The translations under genes were made by a program, and so were the position numbers. From Chryseosolibacter sp964532595 (GTDB lineage Bacteria; Bacteroidota; Bacteroidia; Cytophagales; Cyclobacteriaceae), in contig CAZHIQ010000004.1 of NCBI GenBank assembly GCA_964532595.1, forward strand, positions 1 through 64,000: a DNA stretch of 64,000 bases. The letters are read 5' to 3'. Positions 53,230 through 62,690 of the stretch are shown in pieces. Position 1 is the stretch's first letter, and every line of letters starts with the position of its first letter. Below the pieces are notes generated by a model, which did not search any database, was not told the origin of the DNA, and saw only the letters and a list, made by a program, of their open reading frames with translations.

Positions 53230-54702
53230 TCAGTGCCCGATGACGAGCGTTTGTCCCGGATGTATCTTGTTATTGGCGAGCTTGTTGAGTTGTTTGATTT
53301 TCTCAATGGTAAGACCATCAAACTTGCGGGATATCTCCCACAGGGTATCGCCAGGTTGAACGGTATAGGTTCGGGCTCCCTGCAGGTTAGTTGTAGTGGT
53401 GGCTGGAGGTTTGGGGGTCGTCGCCGCTAGAGTAGTTGTTCCGCTGGCCTTTACCCAGACATCGAGTCGCTGTCCGGTGCGAATAATGTCGCTCCTCAGA
53501 TTATTCCATTTCTTGAGCTGCGAGACGGTGACACCGTGGCGTAAGGCGATGGATCCGAGGACGTCTCCGCTTTTGACGCGATAAACGACGCGCTCCCGTC
53601 CATAGGTGTCGCCCTGGATGGCTTTTGCGATAGCTTCCAACTCACTTTTGCCCACCCGGGAAGCGGAGTCAAGTATAGCCACCCGGTTGTCGCTGAGATG
53701 CTCTTTTGCAAAAGAGGGCACATACAAGACATAGGGACGCCCTGTCTGCGGAATTGCATTGTGACGAACAGCGGGATTCAGTTTTTGAAGATCCTCAACG
53801 CAGGTGCCCGTCAGGTTGGCGAACGTCTCAAAGTGGAGAAACTTGTCAACCAGAATCGTGTCGGCTGCGATAGGCATTTCCTGCATTTCATCAAAAAAGT
53901 TGTGCTCATCCAGGTGCTTCATGGTATAGACCATGGCTACAAATTGTGGCACGTAAGAGCGGGTTTCGCGCGGGAGGTAGGGATAGATATCCCAAAAATT
54001 CTTTTTGTTTCCTGACCGGCGAATTGCACGGCGAACATTGCCCGGCCCCGCATTGTAGGCGGCCAGTGCAAGTTCCCAGTCGTTAAAGATACGGTGCAAG
54101 TCACGGAGGTAGCGACACGCAGCATCGGTGGCCATGGCCGGGTCCATCCGTTCGTCAACATAGAAATTGTTGTCGAGGCCGTAGTACTTTCCCGTTGCGG
54201 CCATGAACTGCCATAGCCCGACAGCCCTTGCGCGCGAAACGGCACGTGGGTTCAGCCCTGATTCGATAATAGCCAGATACTTGAGCTCGTCAGGGAGTCC
54301 GTAGCGCGCAAGTGTCTTTTCAAAGAGGGGGAAGTAGAGGTTCTTGCGACGCATCATCAGGCGCGTGTACTCGCGGTCGCGGACGGTAAAGTAATTGATG
54401 AAAGCGTGGGTCCTCTCGTTGTAAGTCAGCGGGATGGATGATTCGATACAGGAAAGACGGTCGCGCAGGATAGCGGGATCATCGTCTCCCGGGATATACT
54501 CCAGATCGACGGGCAGCGAAAAATAGACAAACCCGGTAGTGTCTTCCTTGAAAAGAATTTCTTCTTCGGCTTCAGCGATCTCAAGGGAGTCAATAATGAT
54601 CAAGGAGTCAGGAAACACGACATCCTCGTCCGTGAGATGCTGCCCAAGAGCAGCCCACGATCCGCACAGCAAACCGACCAACAAACAAAGTCCCTTCCTC
54701 AT
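53230..54702 (-). CDS. mltD: MltD-like lytic transglycosylase with two LysM domains
   Basis: The 490-residue protein has a signal peptide (about 1-20), a transglycosylase domain (about 130-260) with the catalytic glutamate at residue 147 in LAIIESGLNPRAVSRARAVGLWQFM and the AAYNAGPGNV motif, and two LysM domains at the C-terminus (about 380-425 and 443-488). It should cut the glycan chains of peptidoglycan and release anhydro-muropeptides, whose recycling needs AnmK, encoded in the window. It follows gatA by 1 base. Confidence 0.92.
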   Translation of the reverse strand: MRKGLCLLVGLLCGSWAALGQHLTDEDVVFPDSLIIIDSLEIAEAEEEILFKEDTTGFVYFSLPVDLEYIPGDDDPAILRDRLSCIESSIPLTYNERTHAFINYFTVRDREYTRLMMRRKNLYFPLFEKTLARYGLPDELKYLAIIESGLNPRAVSRARAVGLWQFMAATGKYYGLDNNFYVDERMDPAMATDAACRYLRDLHRIFNDWELALAAYNAGPGNVRRAIRRSGNKKNFWDIYPYLPRETRSYVPQFVAMVYTMKHLDEHNFFDEMQEMPIAADTILVDKFLHFETFANLTGTCVEDLQKLNPAVRHNAIPQTGRPYVLYVPSFAKEHLSDNRVAILDSASRVGKSELEAIAKAIQGDTYGRERVVYRVKSGDVLGSIALRHGVTVSQLKKWNNLRSDIIRTGQRLDVWVKASGTTTLAATTPKPPATTTTNLQGARTYTVQPGDTLWEISRKFDGLTIEKIKQLNKLANNKIHPGQTLVIGH

Positions 54703-54703
54703 A

Positions 54704-56131
54704 TCAGTTCAATTGCGAAAGCCAGTTGGAAAAATGCAACAGCTTTGCTTCCTCAAAATCGTCAGTAATTACCTGCAAACCAACGGGAAGCCCGTTTTTA
54801 TCGGTTCCGCAGGGGATAGATATCGCAGGAACACCTACGACATTTGCCTGTACGGAAAACAAATCGCCCAGGTACATCTCCAACGGATTGGTGGAATGTT
54901 CACCAAGTTTGAAGGCGGTAGTCGGCGAAATCGGCATCAGCAGAAAGTCGTAGCTTTTCAGCAGTGCTTTGATCTTGTCTCTGATAATACGCCTTACCTT
55001 CTGCGCTTTCGTGTAATAGGCATCGTAATAACTCGCGCTGAGAACAAATGTTCCGAGCAGGATACGGCGCTGAACCTCTTTACCAAACGCTTCCGACCGG
55101 GTTTTCTTATACATAGAATGCAGATCGGTGGTTTTCGCGCTCCGGTGTCCGTACCGAACTCCGTCGTACCGGGAAAGGTTGGAACTTGCTTCCGCCGTAG
55201 CCAGAATATAGTACGTCGGAAGGATATAGTCCATCAGGGGTAGCTCAACAGGCTCAACAGCATATCCCGCTTTCTTGAGCAAGGTAATGCGCTCCCGGAT
55301 ATTCTCGCGTATTTCCGGCTGGATTGCGGGCGACTCGTCGATTTCTTTCAGGTAGGCGATCTTCCACGACTTAGGGGCATCGCCCACTGATGCGCTGTAT
55401 GGCGGAACGGGAGTCCGCGATACCGTGCTGTCAAATTCGTCGGGGCCTGCAATGACCTCCAGAACGAGGGCGACATCTTCGATACATTTTCCGAAGATGC
55501 CTATACAATCAAATGAAGATCCGTAAGCAATGAGCCCATGGCGAGAAATGCGGGAGTACGTTGGCTTGAGCCCGACAACGCCGCAAAAGCCAGCGGGTTG
55601 GCGTACGCTGCCTCCTGTGTCGGAGCCGAGCGACACCTGACACATGTCCGTCATTACACCCACGGCTGAGCCACCCGACGATCCGCCGGGAACACGCGTG
55701 GGGTCCTGACCATGCAGAACGGGCCCGAACGCGGAGTTCTCGTTGGAGGAGCCCATCGCAAATTCATCGCAGTTCTGACGACCAATAATAATAGCGTCTT
55801 CGTCGAGAAGACGTTGCACAGCGGTTGCGGTATACTGAGAAGTAAACCCGTCAAGGATACGGCTGGCTGCCTGAAGAGGATGGTCCTTGTACGCCAGGAC
55901 ATCCTTTATCCCCACGACAAGACCGGCCAGTTTCCCGGCTGTGTTAGCTTGTATTTTTTTGTCGACCTCCGCTGCCCGATGAAGCGCTTCTTCCCCGTAC
56001 ACGCTCAGAAACACGTTGAGGTGTGACTTTTCAGCAATGTTGGAGAGATAATGCTTGACTAAATCCTGACAGGATAGCGTGCCGGACTGGAGATCGTTCC
56101 GGATTTCCCGGAATGAACCGTAGTTTTTCAA
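54704..56131 (-). CDS. gatA: Glutamyl-tRNA(Gln) amidotransferase subunit A
   Basis: The 475-residue amidase-signature protein has the Ser-Ser-Lys triad: Lys in VVGIKDVLAYKDHPL, serines in VPGGSSGGSAVGV and SLGSDTGGSVRQPAG. With GatB and GatC it converts Glu-tRNA(Gln) to Gln-tRNA(Gln); those partners are not in the window. It lies 3 bases downstream of tatA and 1 base upstream of mltD. Confidence 0.92.
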   Translation of the reverse strand: MKNYGSFREIRNDLQSGTLSCQDLVKHYLSNIAEKSHLNVFLSVYGEEALHRAAEVDKKIQANTAGKLAGLVVGIKDVLAYKDHPLQAASRILDGFTSQYTATAVQRLLDEDAIIIGRQNCDEFAMGSSNENSAFGPVLHGQDPTRVPGGSSGGSAVGVMTDMCQVSLGSDTGGSVRQPAGFCGVVGLKPTYSRISRHGLIAYGSSFDCIGIFGKCIEDVALVLEVIAGPDEFDSTVSRTPVPPYSASVGDAPKSWKIAYLKEIDESPAIQPEIRENIRERITLLKKAGYAVEPVELPLMDYILPTYYILATAEASSNLSRYDGVRYGHRSAKTTDLHSMYKKTRSEAFGKEVQRRILLGTFVLSASYYDAYYTKAQKVRRIIRDKIKALLKSYDFLLMPISPTTAFKLGEHSTNPLEMYLGDLFSVQANVVGVPAISIPCGTDKNGLPVGLQVITDDFEEAKLLHFSNWLSQLN

Positions 56132-56134
56132 TCC

Positions 56135-56347
56135 TTACTTCCCGTCTTCGATTCTGGCGGCAGATCCCGCGTCTTCAATATCTTTCTTGACATCCTTGAT
56201 GGAGTCTTTGAATTCGCGAACCCCTTTGCCCAGGCCACGCATGAACTCAGGAATCTTGTTGGCGCCGAAGAAAATCAATACAAACAGACCAACCAGAAGA
56301 ATTTCCTGCATGCCCAGGTTTCCAATAAAAAGCAATACCGAGTTCAT
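56135..56347 (-). CDS. tatA: Sec-independent translocase subunit TatA
   Basis: The 70-residue protein has one N-terminal helix and the FGANKIPEFMRGLGKGVREFKDSI segment, an amphipathic helix with the conserved F-G and K-I-P-E, then a charged tail. TatA forms the pore that exports folded proteins with a twin-arginine signal. It heads the tatA-gatA-mltD unit. Confidence 0.92.
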   Translation of the reverse strand: MNSVLLFIGNLGMQEILLVGLFVLIFFGANKIPEFMRGLGKGVREFKDSIKDVKKDIEDAGSAARIEDGK

Positions 56348-56423
56348 ATTCGATGTTAGTTATAGTTCGAAGGAAGTTTTAACCGGCTATTAACAACATG
56401 GGCCGTAAAAAGGCCGGGAATCA

Positions 56424-56431
56424 CAAAAATA
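56424..56431 (-). promoter_or_regulatory. Candidate -7 box for tatA-gatA-mltD
   Basis: TATTTTTG on the minus strand matches TAnnTTTG exactly and lies 76 bases upstream of tatA. No good -33 element is visible. Confidence 0.4.
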
Positions 56432-56481
56432 GACCAAAATAACTGAGATTGTGAAGCAAGCCTTTTAATTCTTTTCCGGGG

Positions 56482-57669
56482 CTACATGGCCACTAACCAG
56501 GCTTGCGGGTCCAATGCGGTGAACTTTTTACGGATCTGAAAGCGAAGTTCCGCAATCCCGTCTTTGTTGGCCAGGACCTGACCAATTTCCTGATTAGTCG
56601 TCACTTTCTGACCCGTCTTCACGTACACCTGCTTCAAGCCCGCGTACACGGTATAGTAGTCGCCGTGGTTAACAATCACAGTGCTTCCCAACGTCGGAAT
56701 GAAGCTGACACTTCGAACTTCTCCATCGAAGACACTGCGCACTTTCTCATTTTCGGTAGTCTGAATGTTGACGCCATCGTTTTGCTGGACGATACCCTTA
56801 AGAACGGGATGGTTCTGGCGGCCGAATTTCTGCGAGATAAAGCCCGTGGACACAGGCCAGGGCAGTTTGCTCTTGTTGTCTTCGAAGGAAGATGAGAGGG
56901 CTACGGCAGCTGACTTATTGGCGCGCGCGGCGCGTGCCTCGCGTTCCATCTCTTCGCGAATAAGGTCGTTGATTTTCTTGTCGAGGGCGGCAAGGGCCTT
57001 GCGGGTTTGGTCCAGATCGCGCTTGAGTTGTTTTTCTTCTTTCTCCAGCGCCTTGACAAGGTCGGACTGCTTCTTTTTCAGGGAAGCCAATTCTACGTTT
57101 TCGCGCATATTTTCGTCAAGCAGGGCGCTTTGCTCCGACCGTTTTGCCTCAATTTCCTTGACGTGCATCCCGAGTTCGGCCTGGACCTGTGTGATCAACT
57201 CGGCCTGCAGTTTCCGCGTCTCGCTGTATTGCTCCATGTATCGGAGGCGCATGACGAACTGATCGAATGATTTTGCCGAGAATAGAAAGGTAAGCCGCGT
57301 GGTGCTGTTGCTGGCTTTCTGGGCGGCGAATAGCATCGTCGCGTATTCTTTGCGAAGCTTCTTCAGATCGTCGTCGAGAACCGCGATGATGTCGTTGTTT
57401 TCCCGGATCTCAGTGTTGAGGAGATTGATCTCTTTCTTAATTCCGCTGATTAGCGTCTCCTGTTCAAGGATGCGTTGATTCAAGGCGTTAAGCTCGCCCA
57501 GAGTGTTTTTCTTTCGGGTACTGGTCTGCTTGAGAATCTTTTCGACTTCCTTGATCCTCTCAACACTTTCCTGCTTCTGCTTCTGGAGTTGTGCTTTGTT
57601 CTGCCCGAAGGCGGGCGTGGCAAGAACACATATCAGAAGAAGTCGTAAGATACTCTTACCTCCGCACAT
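56482..57669 (-). CDS. EnvC-like murein hydrolase activator with degenerate LytM domain
   Basis: The ATG at 57669 gives 395 residues: a signal peptide (about 1-22), a long coiled coil (about 25-250) and a LytM/M23-like domain (about 270-395). The zinc ligands of active M23 enzymes are missing: the usual H-x-x-x-D is N297...N301 (QQNDGVN) and the usual H-x-H is replaced near ELRF (374-377). This is as expected for EnvC, which activates amidases rather than cutting peptidoglycan itself. The start overlaps the DUF4292 gene by 14 bases. Confidence 0.86.
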   Translation of the reverse strand: MCGGKSILRLLLICVLATPAFGQNKAQLQKQKQESVERIKEVEKILKQTSTRKKNTLGELNALNQRILEQETLISGIKKEINLLNTEIRENNDIIAVLDDDLKKLRKEYATMLFAAQKASNSTTRLTFLFSAKSFDQFVMRLRYMEQYSETRKLQAELITQVQAELGMHVKEIEAKRSEQSALLDENMRENVELASLKKKQSDLVKALEKEEKQLKRDLDQTRKALAALDKKINDLIREEMEREARAARANKSAAVALSSSFEDNKSKLPWPVSTGFISQKFGRQNHPVLKGIVQQNDGVNIQTTENEKVRSVFDGEVRSVSFIPTLGSTVIVNHGDYYTVYAGLKQVYVKTGQKVTTNQEIGQVLANKDGIAELRFQIRKKFTALDPQAWLVAM

Positions 57670-58411
57670 ATTTCTTGGGAATATTGAAGGGGAACCGAAG
57701 TTCCTTATCGCCAACTTCCGCCTTGCTGTACTCAAAGATAATGGTGGTATTCAGCAAGCCGGATACTGTCTTATAAAAGAGATTTATCGTGCCGTTGTAA
57801 GGGAAAATTTTATCGCCAACGGGTTGAAAATTGGAATAGTTGATCACAAGCGAGTTTGGGGTGCCGTCCTGCTTCATCTCAACCTTCTCAATTTTCATGC
57901 TGGCTGCATTTACATAGTTAACGATGTCGATGTCCGACTTGTTTTGCTTCAGCAGGAACATTGAGGATTCCCGCTCCACATCATCGTTATCTGAACGGGG
58001 AACGATGGGGTTCCCAAGCATTGCGGCCTGAACGATTTCGTAGTTGATTTCAAACTGAAAGCGCTCCGAGAGTTCGGTATACGGAAAAACGTAATATTCT
58101 TTGTCGACGGTGCTGACGATGGTGATGGAGTCTCTGTCGATCAGGGCTTTTCCGCCCTGAACACCAATGACGGAGAAGGTCATCCAGATGACCGAGTCTT
58201 TGCGAATACGGACGTTCGCTTTGACCTCTCTTTCCTTGTCCCCGTCGCGCAAGACCATACGGGCTTTGCCCTGAAAATAATCGAAATCGATGTTTTCAAT
58301 GTTCAGTTTGGCTTTTGGCTCGGCGGCGGGCGGAAGGCTGGTAACCCGACGGCTACAGCTGGCAGCAACCAGCAGCACCATCAGGAGTAAGAACCCCTGG
58401 CTCTTAGTCAT
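57656..58411 (-). CDS. DUF4292 lipoprotein
   Basis: The ATG at 58411 gives 251 residues with a lipoprotein signal (lipobox AASC, Cys19). The mature part is a series of long beta strands (VRIRKDSVIWMTFSVIG, YEYVF-like segments) resembling the LolA/LolB-type fold reported for Bacteroidetes DUF4292 proteins. A role in lipoprotein or lipid carriage is inference. It overlaps the TPR gene by 8 bases and EnvC by 14. Confidence 0.83.
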   Translation of the reverse strand: MTKSQGFLLLMVLLVAASCSRRVTSLPPAAEPKAKLNIENIDFDYFQGKARMVLRDGDKEREVKANVRIRKDSVIWMTFSVIGVQGGKALIDRDSITIVSTVDKEYYVFPYTELSERFQFEINYEIVQAAMLGNPIVPRSDNDDVERESSMFLLKQNKSDIDIVNYVNAASMKIEKVEMKQDGTPNSLVINYSNFQPVGDKIFPYNGTINLFYKTVSGLLNTTIIFEYSKAEVGDKELRFPFNIPKKYVRR

Positions 58412-60170
58412 ATATTTTACGGTTCGCAATTTTTCTGTTAAGGGTCTCGCTGTCGGCATTCAAGCCGCGGGCTTTTTCCCATTGCTTTACGGCACCTTCT
58501 ACGTCACCAAGTTTGTAGAGGATGTCGCCGTAGTGCTCGAAATGCACAGCGGTTGCTTTTCCTGTCTCCAGCGCTTTTTCCATTACTTTCCTGGCCTCCC
58601 GGTATTTTTCACGCATAAACAGGACCCAGGCATAAGTGTCCAGAAAGGTCGGGTTTTCTGGATGATTTTTTATCAATGTTGCCGACATCTTTTCGGCCTT
58701 CTCAAGATTTTGCCCGCGCTGTGCAAGATAATAACTGTAATTATTGAGAACGATCGGGTTGGCAGGGTTGAAGGCGAGAGCCTCCTCATAGGCCTGGTCC
58801 GACCGATCGTACTGCCGCGTTGCGTTGTACGCCTCTCCGAGCTGGCTGTTAATTTCACTGATCATACCCGGATTGGAGGAGAGGAGCCTCTTTGCCTGTT
58901 CAAGGGCGAAGATGGCCTCGTCGTAGGTTCGCTTTCGCAATCGGGCAACACCATGGAAATAATGGATCATGCCCTGGTTGGGATAGATTTCCAGGGCGTC
59001 TTCGGCGTGTCTGATCACGTCGTCCCATTGTTCCAGGCGAACTTCAAGATACAACAGATTTTCGTAAACCTCGAACGTAACGTCGGCACCGCTCTCCACC
59101 GCGTCGAGATAGTGCTGTCGTGCTTCGCGCTGATTTCCCACAGACAGGTACAGGTCGCCTCCGACAATCTTGACCGTAGGATCGTCGGGATGCGCGGCTT
59201 TGAGTTTATTATAGAGTTCGACGGCAAAAGCTTCGCGGGCCGAATCCCTCTGCCTCGTCGTACGTTTCTCATGAAGTTCGGCGTTGTAAGCCCCCATGAT
59301 GATGATCTTGCTTTGCAACCCTACGGAAGGATCATCAAATAAGCGGAGCAACAAAGGCTGAGCCTTTTGGTCCTGACCAATATCGCGATAGAAGCCCGCG
59401 AGCAGCATTTCGACCTGGCTGTGGCCCGGGTGGTCGGCTACAAATTTCTCGAGGAGGACAACCGCCCGGTCTCGCATTCCTTTTCCGGAAATGACCTCGG
59501 CGAGCGCCATCACATAACGGGCCTCCCCCGGAAAGGCTGCGATCAGCTTTTCCCCTTCTGTCAAAGCTTCTTCGGTTTTGTTCTGCTCGAGAAGAAGCTT
59601 GAGCTTTTGTATCGACGAAGTTTCGTTTATGCCGAATACTTCTTCGGCGCGGTTATACGCCTTCAGGGCGTCGGCAGGACGTGAGGCGTATTGATATACT
59701 GCCGCTACTTCGAATAAGTATTGCTCCGTACCCTGGATGCGCTCCAGCATCTCTTCGTAGGCGTCGGCCGCCTTGTCGAACCGACCCAGGCCGTTGTATA
59801 TGTCAGCGGCCAGGAGATAGAAGTACTTGTTGTTTTTTTCCAGCCGGAGCGCTTCTTCGATACGCGCGGTGGCCTTCAACAAATCATCGTGATTGTTACT
59901 CCGCGATAGTACCTGGGCAATCTTGTAGTGGATGGTTGCGTTTTCGGGGTGAATGTCGAGGGCCCGGTGATAGTAGACAAGGGCCTTGGCGTAGTCTTCA
60001 AGGATGAAATACTTCTCGCCTTCGGTGAAATAGAACTCCGCTTCTCTCAGTCGAATACCTTGCGCCGGCTCGTTGCCGCGCTTCTTCTTCTGCGCGGCAG
60101 CCGTTTCCGGAAAGGCGACGGCGATTAGCAGGAGAAGCCAGAAGATTCTATTAATGGCCCGGTTTTTCAA
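58404..60170 (-). CDS. Exported TPR-repeat protein
   Basis: The 588-residue protein has a signal peptide (about 1-26, ending AAAQ) and then tetratricopeptide-like repeats, for example ALVYYHRALDIHPENATIHYKIAQVLSR, AADAYEEMLERIQGTEQYLFEVAAVYQYA and AYEEALAFNPANPIVLNNYSYYLA. It is probably periplasmic and a scaffold for partner proteins. The function is unknown. Its ends overlap both neighbours, so it is co-translated with the DUF4292 lipoprotein and the nucleotidyltransferase. Confidence 0.88.
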   Translation of the reverse strand: MKNRAINRIFWLLLLIAVAFPETAAAQKKKRGNEPAQGIRLREAEFYFTEGEKYFILEDYAKALVYYHRALDIHPENATIHYKIAQVLSRSNNHDDLLKATARIEEALRLEKNNKYFYLLAADIYNGLGRFDKAADAYEEMLERIQGTEQYLFEVAAVYQYASRPADALKAYNRAEEVFGINETSSIQKLKLLLEQNKTEEALTEGEKLIAAFPGEARYVMALAEVISGKGMRDRAVVLLEKFVADHPGHSQVEMLLAGFYRDIGQDQKAQPLLLRLFDDPSVGLQSKIIIMGAYNAELHEKRTTRQRDSAREAFAVELYNKLKAAHPDDPTVKIVGGDLYLSVGNQREARQHYLDAVESGADVTFEVYENLLYLEVRLEQWDDVIRHAEDALEIYPNQGMIHYFHGVARLRKRTYDEAIFALEQAKRLLSSNPGMISEINSQLGEAYNATRQYDRSDQAYEEALAFNPANPIVLNNYSYYLAQRGQNLEKAEKMSATLIKNHPENPTFLDTYAWVLFMREKYREARKVMEKALETGKATAVHFEHYGDILYKLGDVEGAVKQWEKARGLNADSETLNRKIANRKIYD

Positions 60171-61171
60171 GTCAAAGTGTTGTAGTCTCCTACGCTCAGG
60201 TCCAGGGGCTTTTTCTCAAAATTAACGAAATTCCCCAACATACTATTTTCCAGGACGGCTCCCGAGAGACGTGAATTTTCCTGAACGATCGAATTCCGGA
60301 TACGGCTATCCGTGATGACGGTGTTCTTTCCGACGGATACGTGCGGACCTACGACGGAATTTTCGATGACGACGCCCTCAGCAATAAAACACGGGGGGAT
60401 AATCACGGCATTCGTCAGCGTGGCTTCGTCTGACACGAGCTTTTGATCGCGGATGAATTCAAGATACCGCTGGTTGGTCTGAACTGTTGCATCCTTGTTT
60501 CCGCAATCGAGCCATTCCGTTACCTGTCCGGTGACAAACACCGCTCCTTTCGCGCGCATGTTTTCCAGAGCCGTGGTAAACTGGAATTCACCTTTTTCCC
60601 GAATGTCATTGTCGATGAGATATTGCATTTCGCCCGCCAGTCGTTCGCCGTCTTTGAAGAAGTAAATGCCGATGATGGCAAGGTCGGAGACAAAATCCGC
60701 GGGCTTTTCGACGAATGCGTTGATCTCACCGTGTTCGTTGAGTTTTACAACGCCGAACTGACTGGGGTCTTCTACGCGCTGCACCCAGATGATGCCATCG
60801 CGACTTGTATCCATCTTGAAGTCAGCCTTGAATAACGTGTCGGCAAAGGCGACGATTACTTTTCCGGTAAACAATTCGCGGGCGAACAGCAGCGCGTGAG
60901 AGATTCCGAGGGCTTCTGTCTGATAGAAAATCTTGCCCCGGGCACCCACTTGCTCGGCAATTGCCTTCAAATTTTCTTCGACTTCCTTTCCAAAAGAAGG
61001 ATGAATAATAAATCCGACGTTCTCGATTTTTTCGTTTGACACGCGGGCAATGTCTTCGACGAGCCGGTGAACAATAGGCTTGCCTGCAATCGGTAAGAGC
61101 GGTTTCGGAACAGTGAGCGTATGAGGCCGCATTCTTTTTCCAAGACCGGCCATCGGAATAATAATGTTCAT
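60167..61171 (-). CDS. Sugar-1-phosphate nucleotidyltransferase with left-handed beta-helix tail
   Basis: The 334-residue protein begins MNIIIPMAGLGKRMRPHTLTVPKPLLPIAG, the typical G-x-G-x-R signature of nucleotidyltransferases, with later DTLFKADF. The end (about 255-320) looks like hexapeptide repeats (VVIENSVVGPHVSVGKNTVITDSRIRNSIV). It should make a nucleotide-activated sugar; the exact sugar cannot be told. It lies near a flippase gene, consistent with cell-surface glycan synthesis. Confidence 0.9.
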   Translation of the reverse strand: MNIIIPMAGLGKRMRPHTLTVPKPLLPIAGKPIVHRLVEDIARVSNEKIENVGFIIHPSFGKEVEENLKAIAEQVGARGKIFYQTEALGISHALLFARELFTGKVIVAFADTLFKADFKMDTSRDGIIWVQRVEDPSQFGVVKLNEHGEINAFVEKPADFVSDLAIIGIYFFKDGERLAGEMQYLIDNDIREKGEFQFTTALENMRAKGAVFVTGQVTEWLDCGNKDATVQTNQRYLEFIRDQKLVSDEATLTNAVIIPPCFIAEGVVIENSVVGPHVSVGKNTVITDSRIRNSIVQENSRLSGAVLENSMLGNFVNFEKKPLDLSVGDYNTLT

Positions 61172-61235
61172 GAATATGATTTGGTTTGAAAAAACAGAAA
61201 CAGAAGTGCTCAGGACAAGTCAGGCCATACAAAAT

Positions 61236-62678
61236 TCAGACCCGGCTAACCCTTTCTCTTCGTGTTTCGATACCGTAAATGCATGCTGCAAACAAGAGCA
61301 GCACAACTATATGGAAGCCAGTGGCCACAAGCTGATGTTCAAATTCTACGACGTTTACGCCATACGCCAGGGCTACGGCGACGATAATGTAAAACAGTCC
61401 CGGTCCCCACTGATAAGGAACCGGGTAATACCGCTGTCCCATTACATAGCAAATCACCGTCATCGACGCGTAACACATCACCGCGGCAATGGCGCTGCCC
61501 GCGTATCCGGCTACCGGAATCAGGAAGTAGTTTGCTGCAATGGTGACAAAAACTCCGACAAAAGTAATAATCGTTCCGAAATAGGTCCGGTCCGTTACCT
61601 TGAACCATACCGAAAGATTGTAATACACGCCGAGGAGCAGGTAGGCGAGAAGGAGCATCGGAACAATATGAAGCCCTTCCCAGTATGAGGGATCGGCGAG
61701 GAAGTACTTGATGATGTCAAGGTTGACGGAAACAGCAAGCAGGATAAAACAGCAAACGATAATAAAATAGTGGTTTACCCTCGCGAAAAGCTGGGGAGAA
61801 TTTTTCTCAGCCGCGTTGGAAAAGAAAAACGGTTCGGCCGCGTAACGAAAGGCCTGTATTGCGAGGTTCATCAGCGCGGCGAGTTTATAGCAAGCCCCGA
61901 AAATCCCAAGGGCGTACTCTTCGCTCCGATCGCCGTAAAACCCTTCGGGTAACCACCTTTCAAGAGTGATACGGGAAAACATCTCATTCGTCATCCCCGC
62001 CAGTCCGGTGAGCATAATCGGATAGGCATAGCTGTACATCGAAGGGGAAAGAGTACGATCATGAGCAGGTCGCCAGGAGAGCAGTTCCCGCGCAAAGAAA
62101 ATCAGATAAAATCCGGTCGCAACAAGATTTGCCAGAAAGACCAATGAGACGTCAGGCTTACCGAAGGGATAGAATTTCAGAAGGTAGACATTGAGGACTA
62201 CAAGAATGCCGATGTTGATCAACTTACCTGTGGCAAAACGGATGGCCTTCTTGCGCAGGCGAAGCCGGGCAAACGGAATTGCGGCGACCGCATCAATAAA
62301 CATGATGCATACAAGCCAGATCACAAGATCGGCCCGGCCGGGGACGGACAACGCTGTGGCTATTGAATCGGAGAATACGATGAAGACCGCGGAAAGAAGT
62401 CCGCTCACTGCAAGTACTGCAGTCTGCGCCAGGTTGAAAATGTGTTTCTCGTCACTGCCGGGCTTGCTGGCGAACCGGAAGTACGCGGTTTCCATGCCGA
62501 AGATGTATACGATGTTCACCACGGCTACATATGCATAGACTTTCGTGATGACTCCATATTCTTCGGGAGCAAAGACTGCGGTATGAAGGGGCACGAGAAG
62601 GAAACTCAGAAACCGGGGCACAATACTGCCCAGTCCGTAGAGGATCGTCTCACCGGCAAGTCGCTGAATTTTACTCAT
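61236..62678 (-). CDS. Oligosaccharide flippase (MVF/MATE-type)
   Basis: The 480-residue protein has about 12-14 membrane helices and the family start (LAGETILYGLGSIVPRFLSFLLVPLHTAVF). It belongs to the polysaccharide-biosynthesis flippase family, which moves lipid-linked sugars across the inner membrane. With the adjacent sugar nucleotidyltransferase it should feed a surface polysaccharide. It starts 13 bases after the crotonase stop. Confidence 0.9.
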   Translation of the reverse strand: MSKIQRLAGETILYGLGSIVPRFLSFLLVPLHTAVFAPEEYGVITKVYAYVAVVNIVYIFGMETAYFRFASKPGSDEKHIFNLAQTAVLAVSGLLSAVFIVFSDSIATALSVPGRADLVIWLVCIMFIDAVAAIPFARLRLRKKAIRFATGKLINIGILVVLNVYLLKFYPFGKPDVSLVFLANLVATGFYLIFFARELLSWRPAHDRTLSPSMYSYAYPIMLTGLAGMTNEMFSRITLERWLPEGFYGDRSEEYALGIFGACYKLAALMNLAIQAFRYAAEPFFFSNAAEKNSPQLFARVNHYFIIVCCFILLAVSVNLDIIKYFLADPSYWEGLHIVPMLLLAYLLLGVYYNLSVWFKVTDRTYFGTIITFVGVFVTIAANYFLIPVAGYAGSAIAAVMCYASMTVICYVMGQRYYPVPYQWGPGLFYIIVAVALAYGVNVVEFEHQLVATGFHIVVLLLFAACIYGIETRRERVSRV

Positions 62679-62690
62679 GCTGAGTCCGTA

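Noticed and set aside
58290..59342. 350-codon open frame opposite the TPR and DUF4292 genes
   Set aside because: It crosses two genes on the other strand and has no domain; a shadow frame.
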